Shown here one piece after another: positions 50,106-58,304 of a stretch of DNA of 64,000 nucleotides. The stretch is from Firmicutes bacterium HGW-Firmicutes-9 (GTDB lineage Bacteria; Bacillota; Clostridia; Christensenellales; CAG-138): contig PGZM01000001.1 of assembly GCA_002841395.1 (NCBI GenBank), positions 124,001-188,000 on the forward strand. The letters run 5' to 3'. Position numbers and translations under genes: made by a program. The first letter of the stretch is position 1; each line of letters begins with the position of its first letter. Under the pieces are notes generated by a model. The model searched no databases, had not been told where the DNA came from, and saw only the letters and a list, made by a program, of their open reading frames with translations.

Positions 50106-50987
50106 ATGAAGAAGCGACTATTTCTACTCACTGCAATCATGCTTATTCTGTTATCATTCGCAGGATGCCAGAAGAAGGATCAGGTTGTCCAGATCGCGCA
50201 CAAGGACTATACCGAGCAGCGCATTACGGGACAGATGATCGCGGTCTACTTGGAAAGCAAGGGCTTCAAAACCGAAGTTTCGGAGCTTTCCGGCACGCTG
50301 CTTTGCTATACCGCGCTGCGGCAGGGAGACGTGGACGTCTATGCCGAGTTCACAGGCTCTGCATACGGCGCAATCTTCGATCAAACGGAGATTCTCGGCG
50401 TTCAGGAGACGTATGACTACGTCAAAGACCGCTGCGAAAAAGAGCACGGCATCACGTGGCTCAAGCCGCTTGGCTGGAACAACACGTTTATTCTCGCCAT
50501 GCGCGCGGAGGACGCCGCGGAGAAGGGGATCACCAATGTTTCCACGCTTGTGCCGTATGCCGCGGACTACGTCATCGGCTGCGACGATGAGTTTATCATC
50601 CGCACGGACGGTCTGCCGGGGTTAAAGATCGCTTACGAAGGCTTGAGCTTTAAGCAAGAGATTCCGATGGATCAGGGGCTGACCTATGCCGCGCTCCGCA
50701 ACGGTGATCTCGACGTGATCTCGGCCTATTCCACCGACGGCAGAATCGCGAAGTACGACCTCGTGACGCTCACGGATGACAAGAACTTCTTCCCGCCGTA
50801 CTTTGTCACGCCGATCGTTCGTATGGACTATGCGGAAAAGAATCCGGAGATTATTGCCGCACTCAACGACCTTGGTGGACGCTGGACGGACGAGGACATG
50901 CAGCGCTATAACCTGATGGTGGACGAAGGCGCGGATGCGCGCGAGATCGCTACCCTCATGCTGCGCGACGTCGGGCTGATCGACTAA
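50106..50987 (+). CDS. opuCC: OpuC-type osmolyte-binding lipoprotein
   Basis: A 293-residue lipoprotein, with lipobox LLSFAGC ending at Cys21 and a short QKKD linker. The domain has the choline/betaine-binding pattern VQIAHKDYTEQRITGQMIAVYLESKGF, GDVDVYAEFTGSAYG and LDVISAYSTDGRIAKYDLVTL. It completes the three-gene importer. The exact ligand (betaine, choline, carnitine) is not visible. Confidence 0.92.
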   Translation: MKKRLFLLTAIMLILLSFAGCQKKDQVVQIAHKDYTEQRITGQMIAVYLESKGFKTEVSELSGTLLCYTALRQGDVDVYAEFTGSAYGAIFDQTEILGVQETYDYVKDRCEKEHGITWLKPLGWNNTFILAMRAEDAAEKGITNVSTLVPYAADYVIGCDDEFIIRTDGLPGLKIAYEGLSFKQEIPMDQGLTYAALRNGDLDVISAYSTDGRIAKYDLVTLTDDKNFFPPYFVTPIVRMDYAEKNPEIIAALNDLGGRWTDEDMQRYNLMVDEGADAREIATLMLRDVGLID

Positions 50988-51034
50988 TTAGAATTTGCGC
51001 AGTGCGCAAGGACCGATCGGGTGAGGATATGTCT

Positions 51035-52453
51035 ATGAATACCGATCAAATTCAGAATCAAGTTGCCGCGGAGCGCTTTGACGTCATCGTCATTGGCAGC
51101 GGGTTTGCCGGGCTTGCTGCCGCAATCGAGGCAAAGCGCGCGGGCGCAAGCGTCTGCGTGATTGAGAAGATGAAAGCCGCGGGCGGCAACTCGATCATCT
51201 CCGACGGCGGAATCGCCGTGCCCGCCTCGCAAGCGCAGGCGGAGCAGCACATTCAGGATTCCAAAGAACTGTTTTATCAGGACATGATGCGGGCTGGTTT
51301 GTATTGTAACCAGCCCGCTTTGGTGCGTACGCTCGCGGACGGCGCAAACGATGCGTTTGAGTGGTCAAAATCGTATCTCGGCGTGCCGTATCTGGAAAAA
51401 ATCGAGATATTCGGCGGTCACTCCGTTGCGCGGTGCTTCACGGCAAGAGGCATCACGGGTGGCACGATTATCAAACAGATGCTACTAAAGATTCGGGAAC
51501 TCGGCATCCCTATTCTTTTTCAGCACAGGTTTTTAAGCTTTTGGAATGATCAGAATGACACGATCATCGGCGTACGAGTGTTAAAGAATTACGAATACGC
51601 GAACTCCAGCGCAGGTGAAGAAATCAAGATTTTCGCGGAGCGCGGGATCGTGCTAGCCACGGGGGGATTCGGCGCGGATGTCGCCTTCCGGCAGGCGCAG
51701 GACCCACGACTGGATGAAACGATCGACACCACCAACAAGCCGTTTGCCACAGCGGAAGCGTTACAGGAGGCACTCCGCATCGGCGCAAAGCCGGTAGACC
51801 TGTCGAAGGTGCAGCTTGGCCCGTGGGCTTCTCCGGACGAAAAGGGATACGGCGTCGGGCCATACTTCTCGGAATACGTCGTGTTCCAATACGGCGTTGT
51901 CGTCGATCCCGAGACGGGCAATCGCTTTTGCAACGAGCTTGCGGATCGTAAGACACTCGCAGACGCAATGCTAACAATCGGGCACCCGTGCGTCGGCATT
52001 GCGAATCAGGCTTGCGTGGAACAATCCGGCTGGAGCATCGAAAAGTGCCTGAAAAAAGGGGTTGTGAAGTCGTTTGATTCAATCGAATCTTTGGCGACGC
52101 ATTATGGTATTCCAAATGAGACGTTAAGGAATACAATCGCCTCTTTCAATCAAGCAGTCACAAATGGGAAAGACGCTGAGTTTGGGAAACCAATCCTCGT
52201 CAATGCGCAGCAAATAGCAACCCCACCATTTTTCGCTATGCGGCTTTGGCCGAAGGTGCATTTCACGATGGGCGGGGTTGGCATCAACGAGCGCGCGGAG
52301 ATGCTTGACCGTGACGGCAATCCTATCCCGCATCTCTTCGCCGCAGGCGAGGTCACGGGCGGCGTGCACGGCGCAAGCAGACTCGGCAGCTGCTCCATTA
52401 CGGATTGCCTCGTGTTCGGCAGAATTGCTGGCAAAAACGCCGCTGGCAACTGA
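51035..52453 (+). CDS. FAD-dependent fumarate/urocanate-reductase-like flavoprotein
   Basis: A 472-residue flavoprotein of the fumarate reductase/succinate dehydrogenase family. DVIVIGSGFAGLAAAIEAKRAG is the FAD site; GGNSIISDGGIAV, LATGGFGADVAFR and a late HFTMGGVGINERAE with GEVTGGVHGASRLGSCSI are typical of the soluble reductases. No heme or signal peptide, so it is cytoplasmic. ATG at 51035 has GAGG at the right distance; ATG at 51029 is also possible. Placement after an osmolyte importer suggests it acts on an imported or related alkene or hydroxy compound; substrate unknown. Confidence 0.85.
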   Translation: MNTDQIQNQVAAERFDVIVIGSGFAGLAAAIEAKRAGASVCVIEKMKAAGGNSIISDGGIAVPASQAQAEQHIQDSKELFYQDMMRAGLYCNQPALVRTLADGANDAFEWSKSYLGVPYLEKIEIFGGHSVARCFTARGITGGTIIKQMLLKIRELGIPILFQHRFLSFWNDQNDTIIGVRVLKNYEYANSSAGEEIKIFAERGIVLATGGFGADVAFRQAQDPRLDETIDTTNKPFATAEALQEALRIGAKPVDLSKVQLGPWASPDEKGYGVGPYFSEYVVFQYGVVVDPETGNRFCNELADRKTLADAMLTIGHPCVGIANQACVEQSGWSIEKCLKKGVVKSFDSIESLATHYGIPNETLRNTIASFNQAVTNGKDAEFGKPILVNAQQIATPPFFAMRLWPKVHFTMGGVGINERAEMLDRDGNPIPHLFAAGEVTGGVHGASRLGSCSITDCLVFGRIAGKNAAGN

Positions 52454-52476
52454 TCAAGTAAGAATCAATCAACAAA

Positions 52477-52501
52477 CAAGCCGCCCTGACGGGCGGCTTT
52501 G
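52477..52501 (+). terminator. Terminator between convergent genes
   Basis: AAGCCGCCC (52478-52486), TGAC loop, GGGCGGCTT (52491-52499), then TGTTG. Confidence 0.85.
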
Positions 52502-52536
52502 TTGTATACGTGCGGTAGTTTGATGTTCGTTTGCGC

Positions 52537-53463
52537 TTAGTTCTCTTTCGCGTACGGCACGCCGAGCTTGGCGGGCACGCTGAGGTTGCTGCGCGCGATG
52601 GTGAGCACGATAGTCAGGATATATGGCAGCGCGATAACCAGCTCGTTGGGGAAAATCGTGTGCCCGCTGACCGCCTGGATGTAGATGGCAACTGCGTCGG
52701 CAAGACCGAACGCCAGCGTGCCGAATACCACACCCTTGGGATTCCAGTTGCCGAGGAAGCAGATCGCAAACGCGATCCAGCCACGTCCGCCGATGATGCC
52801 GCTCGTGAACATGCCAAGATACCCAACCGTGTAAAACGAGCCCGCGAGTCCGCCGATGGCGCCCGCGACGAGTACCGTCAAAAAGCGGATGCGGTTGACG
52901 CTGAGTCCCGCGACGTCCACCGCCTCGGGGTTCTCGCCCGTCGAGCGGAGTGTCAGCCCCAGCGAGGTTTTGTACAGCACAAACACCGCGACAGGAATCA
53001 GCACATAGGCAAGATACGTCAGGATGTTCTGCTGGAAGAAGATCGGACCGATGACGGGAATCTTGGATAGCAGGGGGATTGCGATCTTCGGGAGCGTCTG
53101 AATCTGCAGCGGCGTGGTCGGCACGCCGAACAACACCCGCTGGAAGAACGCGCAGATGCCCGCGGCGAGGATATTCAGCGCCGTGCCCGTGACCACCTGC
53201 TGCTGCTTCATATACACCGTCACGACGCCGTAGAGCGCCGCCATCGCCATGCCGCAAAGAATCGCAACGAGCAGGCCGATCACGAGGCTGCCCGAAAGAT
53301 ATACGCCGACAAAGCCGCCCCATGCGCCGATGAGGAAGATGCCCTCGATGGCGCAGATCATCATGCCGGTGCGCTCCGCGTAGACCTCCGCCAGCGCACC
53401 GAGGAACAACGGTGTACTCATCATGATGGCGCGAGTGAGAAGATTGACCATATTATTTTCCAC
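52537..53463 (-). CDS. Nucleoside-type ABC permease (NupQ-like)
   Basis: A 308-residue permease with about eight hydrophobic segments, of the BmpA-associated class: FLGALAEVYAERTGMMICAIEGIFLIGAWGGF, LGLTLRSTGENPEAVDVAGLSVNRIR and GFTIG-like later glycine motifs. It is the last gene of a minus-strand importer operon, overlapping the upstream permease gene by 11 bases. Confidence 0.9.
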   Translation of the reverse strand: MENNMVNLLTRAIMMSTPLFLGALAEVYAERTGMMICAIEGIFLIGAWGGFVGVYLSGSLVIGLLVAILCGMAMAALYGVVTVYMKQQQVVTGTALNILAAGICAFFQRVLFGVPTTPLQIQTLPKIAIPLLSKIPVIGPIFFQQNILTYLAYVLIPVAVFVLYKTSLGLTLRSTGENPEAVDVAGLSVNRIRFLTVLVAGAIGGLAGSFYTVGYLGMFTSGIIGGRGWIAFAICFLGNWNPKGVVFGTLAFGLADAVAIYIQAVSGHTIFPNELVIALPYILTIVLTIARSNLSVPAKLGVPYAKEN

Positions 53464-54520
53464 CTGCCTTCTTCAAGCGCTGCTTTTCGCTGCGGGTTTC
53501 CGCCGCCTTGCGCACAAAATAGGACATGATCACGCAGATCATCACGACACCTTCTATCAGATCGATGATGCTCGCGGGGATGTTCAAGCCCGGCAGTCTG
53601 CCCATTGTCGTGCCCATCACGTTGAGGAACCCGAATAGGATGGATGCGAAGATACAGCCGATGGGGTTGCCGTTTGCGAGAATCGCAATTCCGATGCCAA
53701 ACGAGCCGATCGAGGTGTTGAAGTTTTGCAGCAGCATGTGCTGTACGCCGTTGACCTCTGTAAAGCCCGCCATACCAGCGAGTCCGCCCGCGATAAGAAA
53801 CGCGGTGACATAGATTCTGCCGGAACGGATGCCGCCGAGTTCGGCCGCGTTGTGATTGTAGCCCACGGCACGGATGCGGAAGCCCAGCGGGGTTTTGTAG
53901 AGCAGCACCCAGATGAGGATTGCGGTCATAACTGCGATCACAAAACCGAGGTGCACGCGCGTGCCGGGCACGATTACAGGCAGATATGCGCTCTTTGCGA
54001 TGGCGTCCGTCTGGAGATATTCCGCCTTGGTCTCCTGCAGGCTTGTACGTAGGAGGAAGTCCATCAGTGCGCTGACCACATAGGTGGACATCATGCTCAC
54101 CAGAAACTCGTTTGCGCGGAACTTGGACTTTGCAAAGCCGATCAGCCCGCCGACTACCGCGCCGGAAGCAAAGGCCGCGACCAGCACGATTAGAATCAGC
54201 AACGCCTGCGGGATGCGCCCGCCAAGCGCAAGCGAGAGCGCGATGGCGGCAATAGCGCCCGCGTAGAACTGTCCCTGCGCGCCGATGTTGAAAAGATTCG
54301 CCTTGTAGGTGAACGCAAACGCGAGCGAGGTAAAGATCAGCGGCGTGGCTTTCACGAGGATTTCGCCCATCGTGTAGCCATCCGACGTGATTTTCTTCAC
54401 GGCGAGCGCAACCACTTCGATGGGGTTGAGTTTGAGAAACAACAACAGGCTTGCACTGATGACGAGGCCGACGAGCACCGCGCCGATGTTGTAGAGCGGA
54501 ACACCGAGTCGCTTCTTCAT
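53453..54520 (-). CDS. Nucleoside-type ABC permease (NupP-like)
   Basis: A 355-residue permease with an N-terminal hydrophobic segment, FTYKANLFNIGAQGQFYAGAIAA, and TPLGFRIRAVGYNHNAAELGGIRSGR, the blocks of the BmpA/NupNOPQ purine-nucleoside importers. It starts inside the end of the ATPase gene (4-base overlap). Confidence 0.9.
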   Translation of the reverse strand: MKKRLGVPLYNIGAVLVGLVISASLLLFLKLNPIEVVALAVKKITSDGYTMGEILVKATPLIFTSLAFAFTYKANLFNIGAQGQFYAGAIAAIALSLALGGRIPQALLILIVLVAAFASGAVVGGLIGFAKSKFRANEFLVSMMSTYVVSALMDFLLRTSLQETKAEYLQTDAIAKSAYLPVIVPGTRVHLGFVIAVMTAILIWVLLYKTPLGFRIRAVGYNHNAAELGGIRSGRIYVTAFLIAGGLAGMAGFTEVNGVQHMLLQNFNTSIGSFGIGIAILANGNPIGCIFASILFGFLNVMGTTMGRLPGLNIPASIIDLIEGVVMICVIMSYFVRKAAETRSEKQRLKKAGGK

Positions 54521-56097
54521 GCTTGCACCTCCTGTTCTTCCGAGACGCCGGCCATCAAAAGGCCGATTTCTGCGGTTGTTTTTTCTCCGTTGTGGAACAC
54601 GCCCATCAGCCGCCCGCGATACATGACCGCGATCCGGTCGCAGAGCTCAAACAGTTCCGTCAGCTCGGTGGAGACCAGAAGAACCGCCTTTTTGCGCTCT
54701 TTCTCTTCCAGAATCACCTTGTGGATGCGGTCGACCGCGCCCATATCGAGGCCGCGCGTGGGCTGGTTGAAGATCAGGAGCTTCTGCCCCAGATCGACCT
54801 CACGCGCGAGCACGACTTTTTGCTGGTTGCCGCCGGAGAGGCTCCGCGCCGTATCGCTGGGGCCTGTCGCCTTCACGCGGTGCTCGGCAATCTTTTCCGC
54901 GGTGTAGCGGTTCAGCGCCTTTTGCCGGATGAAGCCGCGGCTCTGCCAGCGGGGGGAGAAGCTGCTCTTGAGGAGCATATTTTCCGCAAGCGTCATATCC
55001 ATGACCATCGCGTCGCGGTAGCGGTCGACCGGCACATAGCCGATGCCGGATTCGATGCGCGCGTGGATGCTCGCGTTGGTGATGTCCTGTCCAAGGAAAC
55101 GAATTTCGCCGCAGGTTGGCTGGCGGGAACCGCACAGGATGTCGCAAAGCTCATCCTGCCCGTTTCCGCTGACGCCCGCAATGCCGAAGATCTCGCCTTC
55201 GTGTACGGTAAAGCTCACGCTGTCCACGCAGGCGGACGTGCCCTTGAGCGCGAGGGAAACGTTGTTGAGCTCCAGCACGCCGGTAGCGTTCTCGTAGTCG
55301 AGCGCTTGGTCGCGCTCAGGCGGGACGATCTCCTGCCCGATCATGAGGCGCGCAAGCTGCTGCTCGTTTGTCTCCGCGCGGCGGACGGTGTCCACGACGA
55401 CGCCGTTTCGCATGACCACGATGCGGTCGGCAACCTCCATAACCTCTTTGAGCTTGTGGGTGATGAACACCACGCTGTTGCCCTGGTTGGTGAAATCGTG
55501 GATGAACTGCATGAGCACTTCGGACTCCTGCGGGGTCAGAACCGCCGTAGGCTCGTCCATGATGAGGATGCGCGCGTTGATATAGAGCGCTTTGAGGATT
55601 TCAATCTTTTGCTGAACGCCGACGGCAAGCTCGCCGACCTTTTTGTCAACAGGGATGTCGAAGCCGTACTTTTCCGCGAGCGAGCGGATGCGGCTGTTGC
55701 ATTCGTTTAGGGGAATATAGCCGTGTACGTTGCCGAGGATGATGTTCTCGGTCGCCGTATGCGTTGGCACAAGCGAGAAGTGCTGCTGAATCATGGCGAT
55801 GCCGAGGCGCATCGCGTCCGCAGGGGACTTGATCTGCCTCTCTTCGCCGCAAATTTTGATCGTGCCTTCGTCTTTTCCATACAGACCGTACAAAATTTTC
55901 ATGATCGTGCTTTTGCCCGCGCCGTTTTCCCCCAACAGCGCGACCACCTCGCCCGCGTTCACGGAGAGGGAGACGTCCTTGTTGGCGACGACTTTTGCAA
56001 AACATTTCGAAACATGCGAGATTTCTACGACGGGGGTCTCGGGTGCGCAGTTGACCGCATCGGTATCGGGAAGAGCGGATTTGACAGGAGCAGACAT
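54517..56097 (-). CDS. Nucleoside-type ABC ATP-binding protein (NupO-like)
   Basis: A 526-residue tandem ATPase. N-terminal half: LLGENGAGKSTIMKILYGLY, GIAMIQQHFSLVPTHTATENIILG and LIMDEPTAVLTPQE; C-terminal half: GIAGVSGNGQDELCDIL and LLIFNQPTRGLDMGAV, in which the usual D-E of Walker B is N-Q, as common in this class. The text QQHFSLVPTHTA is typical of the purine-nucleoside (BmpA) importers rather than sugar ones. GGAG precedes the start. Confidence 0.93.
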   Translation of the reverse strand: MSAPVKSALPDTDAVNCAPETPVVEISHVSKCFAKVVANKDVSLSVNAGEVVALLGENGAGKSTIMKILYGLYGKDEGTIKICGEERQIKSPADAMRLGIAMIQQHFSLVPTHTATENIILGNVHGYIPLNECNSRIRSLAEKYGFDIPVDKKVGELAVGVQQKIEILKALYINARILIMDEPTAVLTPQESEVLMQFIHDFTNQGNSVVFITHKLKEVMEVADRIVVMRNGVVVDTVRRAETNEQQLARLMIGQEIVPPERDQALDYENATGVLELNNVSLALKGTSACVDSVSFTVHEGEIFGIAGVSGNGQDELCDILCGSRQPTCGEIRFLGQDITNASIHARIESGIGYVPVDRYRDAMVMDMTLAENMLLKSSFSPRWQSRGFIRQKALNRYTAEKIAEHRVKATGPSDTARSLSGGNQQKVVLAREVDLGQKLLIFNQPTRGLDMGAVDRIHKVILEEKERKKAVLLVSTELTELFELCDRIAVMYRGRLMGVFHNGEKTTAEIGLLMAGVSEEQEVQA

Positions 56098-56251
56098 GTT
56101 CTTTTGTCTCCTTCGTAAATGGCCGAACGCCGGCGTGCGTGCGCCGTCTTGGCGAATGATCGCGAAAGAGGGCTTTGGCAGCCGGCGTCCGGACGGATGA
56201 TACGTTTGATTGTCTATGTGTCAGGGGTTAGCAAGTCTGACGGGGTCAATG

Positions 56252-57310
56252 TCAATCAAACATGGCCTTGAGGTCGACCGAACCGGCCTTGAGGGCTTCG
56301 ACTGCCGCGTTGCAGGCGTCGATGGCTTCCTGCGGGCAGTTATCGGTGTAAACGGGGAAGTAGATGCCTTCGGCAACGCCGACTTCGATGGTCTGGTGGC
56401 CCTTCAGGTTGCCCTGCAGCCAGTTGTTGATGGCCCAGACGTACATGGTGGCATAGTCAAAGTTGATGGACGCAACGACCGTCGCGGGATCGATGGTGGT
56501 TTGGTCGGACGAGAAACCGACGACTTTGGCGCCCTTCTCGATTGCGCCGTTGATGACGCCGAGGCCGAGTTCGTTGGCATAGGCAAACATCACGTCTGCG
56601 CCTTCGTCGATCATGTTTTCACTCATCTGCTTGCCCAGCGCGATATCGCTCCAGCTGTTGGCATACGCAAGGTTGAAGGAAGCGTCCGCAATGCCGCGAT
56701 CCTTGGCGATGGAAACGGCGGACTTGCCGTACACAGCCATGAGGTCCTGCATCGCCTGGTTCGGGTCGCCGCCGATCATGCCGAACTTGCCGCTTGTGGT
56801 GATGTAACCCGCGATGATGGACGCGAGGTAGGAAGCTTCATACTCTTTCGGGAAGAGCGGGCAGAGGTTGTCGCCGTCGTTGTTCGAGCCGTTGACCAGC
56901 ATGAACAGCGTGTCGGGATAGCTTGCGGCAACGGTTGCTGCTGCTTCGTCAAACTGGGAGCCTGCGGCCATGATGATGTCGTAGCCGCGCTCTGCGTATT
57001 CACGGAAGGTGGACTCAAAGTCGGCTTCCGCAACGGCTTCGACGTATTCCATGCTGGTGCCGAGCTGTTCATTGCAGGCGACCACGCCGGCGTAGTTGGA
57101 AGCGTTCCAGCCCTGGTCGTTGATCTGACCCGGGAGCAGCAGGACGATTTTCACATCCGCGGCGGTCTTCTCGGCAGCGGGTGCTTCGGCTGCGTCTGCG
57201 ACGGGGGCATCGGTTGCTTCCGCGGGCTGGGTCGTTGCGGCGGGCGCGCAGCCGACGAACAGTGCGGAGATCATGAGCAGTGCAAGTACGAGCGCAATAG
57301 ACTTCTTCAT
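56252..57310 (-). CDS. BmpA/Med-family nucleoside-binding lipoprotein
   Basis: A 352-residue lipoprotein with lipobox SALFVGC (Cys about residue 21) and a short Ala/Pro/Thr linker. It has the BMP-domain text VKIVLLLPGQINDQGWNASNYAGV, AAGSQFDEAAATVAASYPDTLFMLVNG and GMIGGDPNQAM. It presents a nucleoside to the ATPase and two permeases. ATG at 57310 follows AAGGAGG; the open frame extends nine codons further. First gene of the operon. Confidence 0.92.
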   Translation of the reverse strand: MKKSIALVLALLMISALFVGCAPAATTQPAEATDAPVADAAEAPAAEKTAADVKIVLLLPGQINDQGWNASNYAGVVACNEQLGTSMEYVEAVAEADFESTFREYAERGYDIIMAAGSQFDEAAATVAASYPDTLFMLVNGSNNDGDNLCPLFPKEYEASYLASIIAGYITTSGKFGMIGGDPNQAMQDLMAVYGKSAVSIAKDRGIADASFNLAYANSWSDIALGKQMSENMIDEGADVMFAYANELGLGVINGAIEKGAKVVGFSSDQTTIDPATVVASINFDYATMYVWAINNWLQGNLKGHQTIEVGVAEGIYFPVYTDNCPQEAIDACNAAVEALKAGSVDLKAMFD

Positions 57311-57482
57311 TTGGATCCTCCTTGTTTCTCTCTGCAAACTATAGCCTGTAACATCGTTGTCCGGCTACATTTCGATTGTACCCTTTTAAAAAAGCGCTTC
57401 TCAATGCGGGTAGATTACGGTTTTGTTGAAAATACTACACAGATACACAATTTCGACACAATCAGGGCGGTTTGACAGCACA

Positions 57483-57504
57483 TCGCCGCCTCAAAAGGCG
57501 GCGA
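57483..57504. other. Inverted repeat TCGCCGCCT / AGGCGGCGA
   Basis: Perfect 9-bp stem with CAAA loop, located between the end of the yesN-type gene and the bmp promoter. No T-run on the downstream minus side, so a terminator is uncertain. Confidence 0.4.
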
Positions 57505-57542
57505 AAACGGGTTTGTGTAAGATTGTAAATAGATGGTCGGCA

Positions 57543-58304
57543 CTAGGATTTCCCATCGACCGCGGCAAACTTATTGCGATAGTCGAGTGGCGTCATGCCA
57601 TATTTTTTACGAAACGCGCTGCTGAAATACCGCGCATCCGAAAAGCCCACAAGCTCCGAAACGTCGCCGATTTTCCGGGTGACATCCGCGAGATAGACGC
57701 GGGAGTGTTCCATACGTACGTCGTTGAGATAGTCTGAAAAATTCTGGCCGGTGGTTTTTTTGAAGAGCTCGGAGAGGTAGTTGGGCGAGATGTAGAGCGC
57801 GCTTGCCGCGTCTTTTAACGAGAACTTGGTTGCATAGTGCTGTTCGATGTACTCAATCGCGCGCAGAATCAAAAGGTTTTGCACGGGAGCCGTCCCTTCC
57901 GGCGGCGCAACGGACTCGCGCAGCGCTTCCGCACGCGCAGACAGCTCCTGCTCAATCTGCTCGAGCGTCTGGGTGATTTCCTCCGGCGAAGTCGGTTTGG
58001 TGATGTATTTTCGAACGCCGAGCTCGATGGCGCGCTGGGCATAGTCAAAACGGCTGTAGCCGCTGATGATGATCACGGGAATTTCACGGTTGACCTCGCG
58101 AATCTTGTGCACCATGTCGAGTCCCTGCATGCCCGGCATCTGGATATCTGTAATCACGACATCGACTTCGTTTTCATAGAGGAACGAGAGCGCACTCTGC
58201 GCCTCCTCAAACACGCCGGAGACGACCCAGCCTTCGTGCAGGCCCAGCAGCCTTCCAAGGCCTTTTCGAATCTTTGGTTCGTCGTCGACGATGATGATAT
58301 TCAT
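57543..58304 (-). CDS. YesN-type response regulator with AraC DNA-binding domain
   Basis: A 253-residue regulator. Receiver domain MNIIIVDDEPKIRKGL with acceptor Asp near residue 54 (VVITDIQMPGMQGLDMV) and the lysine in YITKPTS; a helical linker; and a C-terminal AraC helix-turn-helix (FSLKDAASALYISPNYLSELFKKTTGQNF). It overlaps the kinase gene by 4 bases. In Firmicutes these pairs sense extracellular sugars and switch ABC importers; the target here could be the adjacent bmp or sugar operon. Confidence 0.92.
   Translation of the reverse strand: MNIIIVDDEPKIRKGLGRLLGLHEGWVVSGVFEEAQSALSFLYENEVDVVITDIQMPGMQGLDMVHKIREVNREIPVIIISGYSRFDYAQRAIELGVRKYITKPTSPEEITQTLEQIEQELSARAEALRESVAPPEGTAPVQNLLILRAIEYIEQHYATKFSLKDAASALYISPNYLSELFKKTTGQNFSDYLNDVRMEHSRVYLADVTRKIGDVSELVGFSDARYFSSAFRKKYGMTPLDYRNKFAAVDGKS

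Noticed and set aside
54523-55710. 395-residue plus-strand frame opposite the nucleoside ABC ATPase
   Set aside because: The minus strand carries Walker A, signature and Walker B motifs in order; the plus frame has none.
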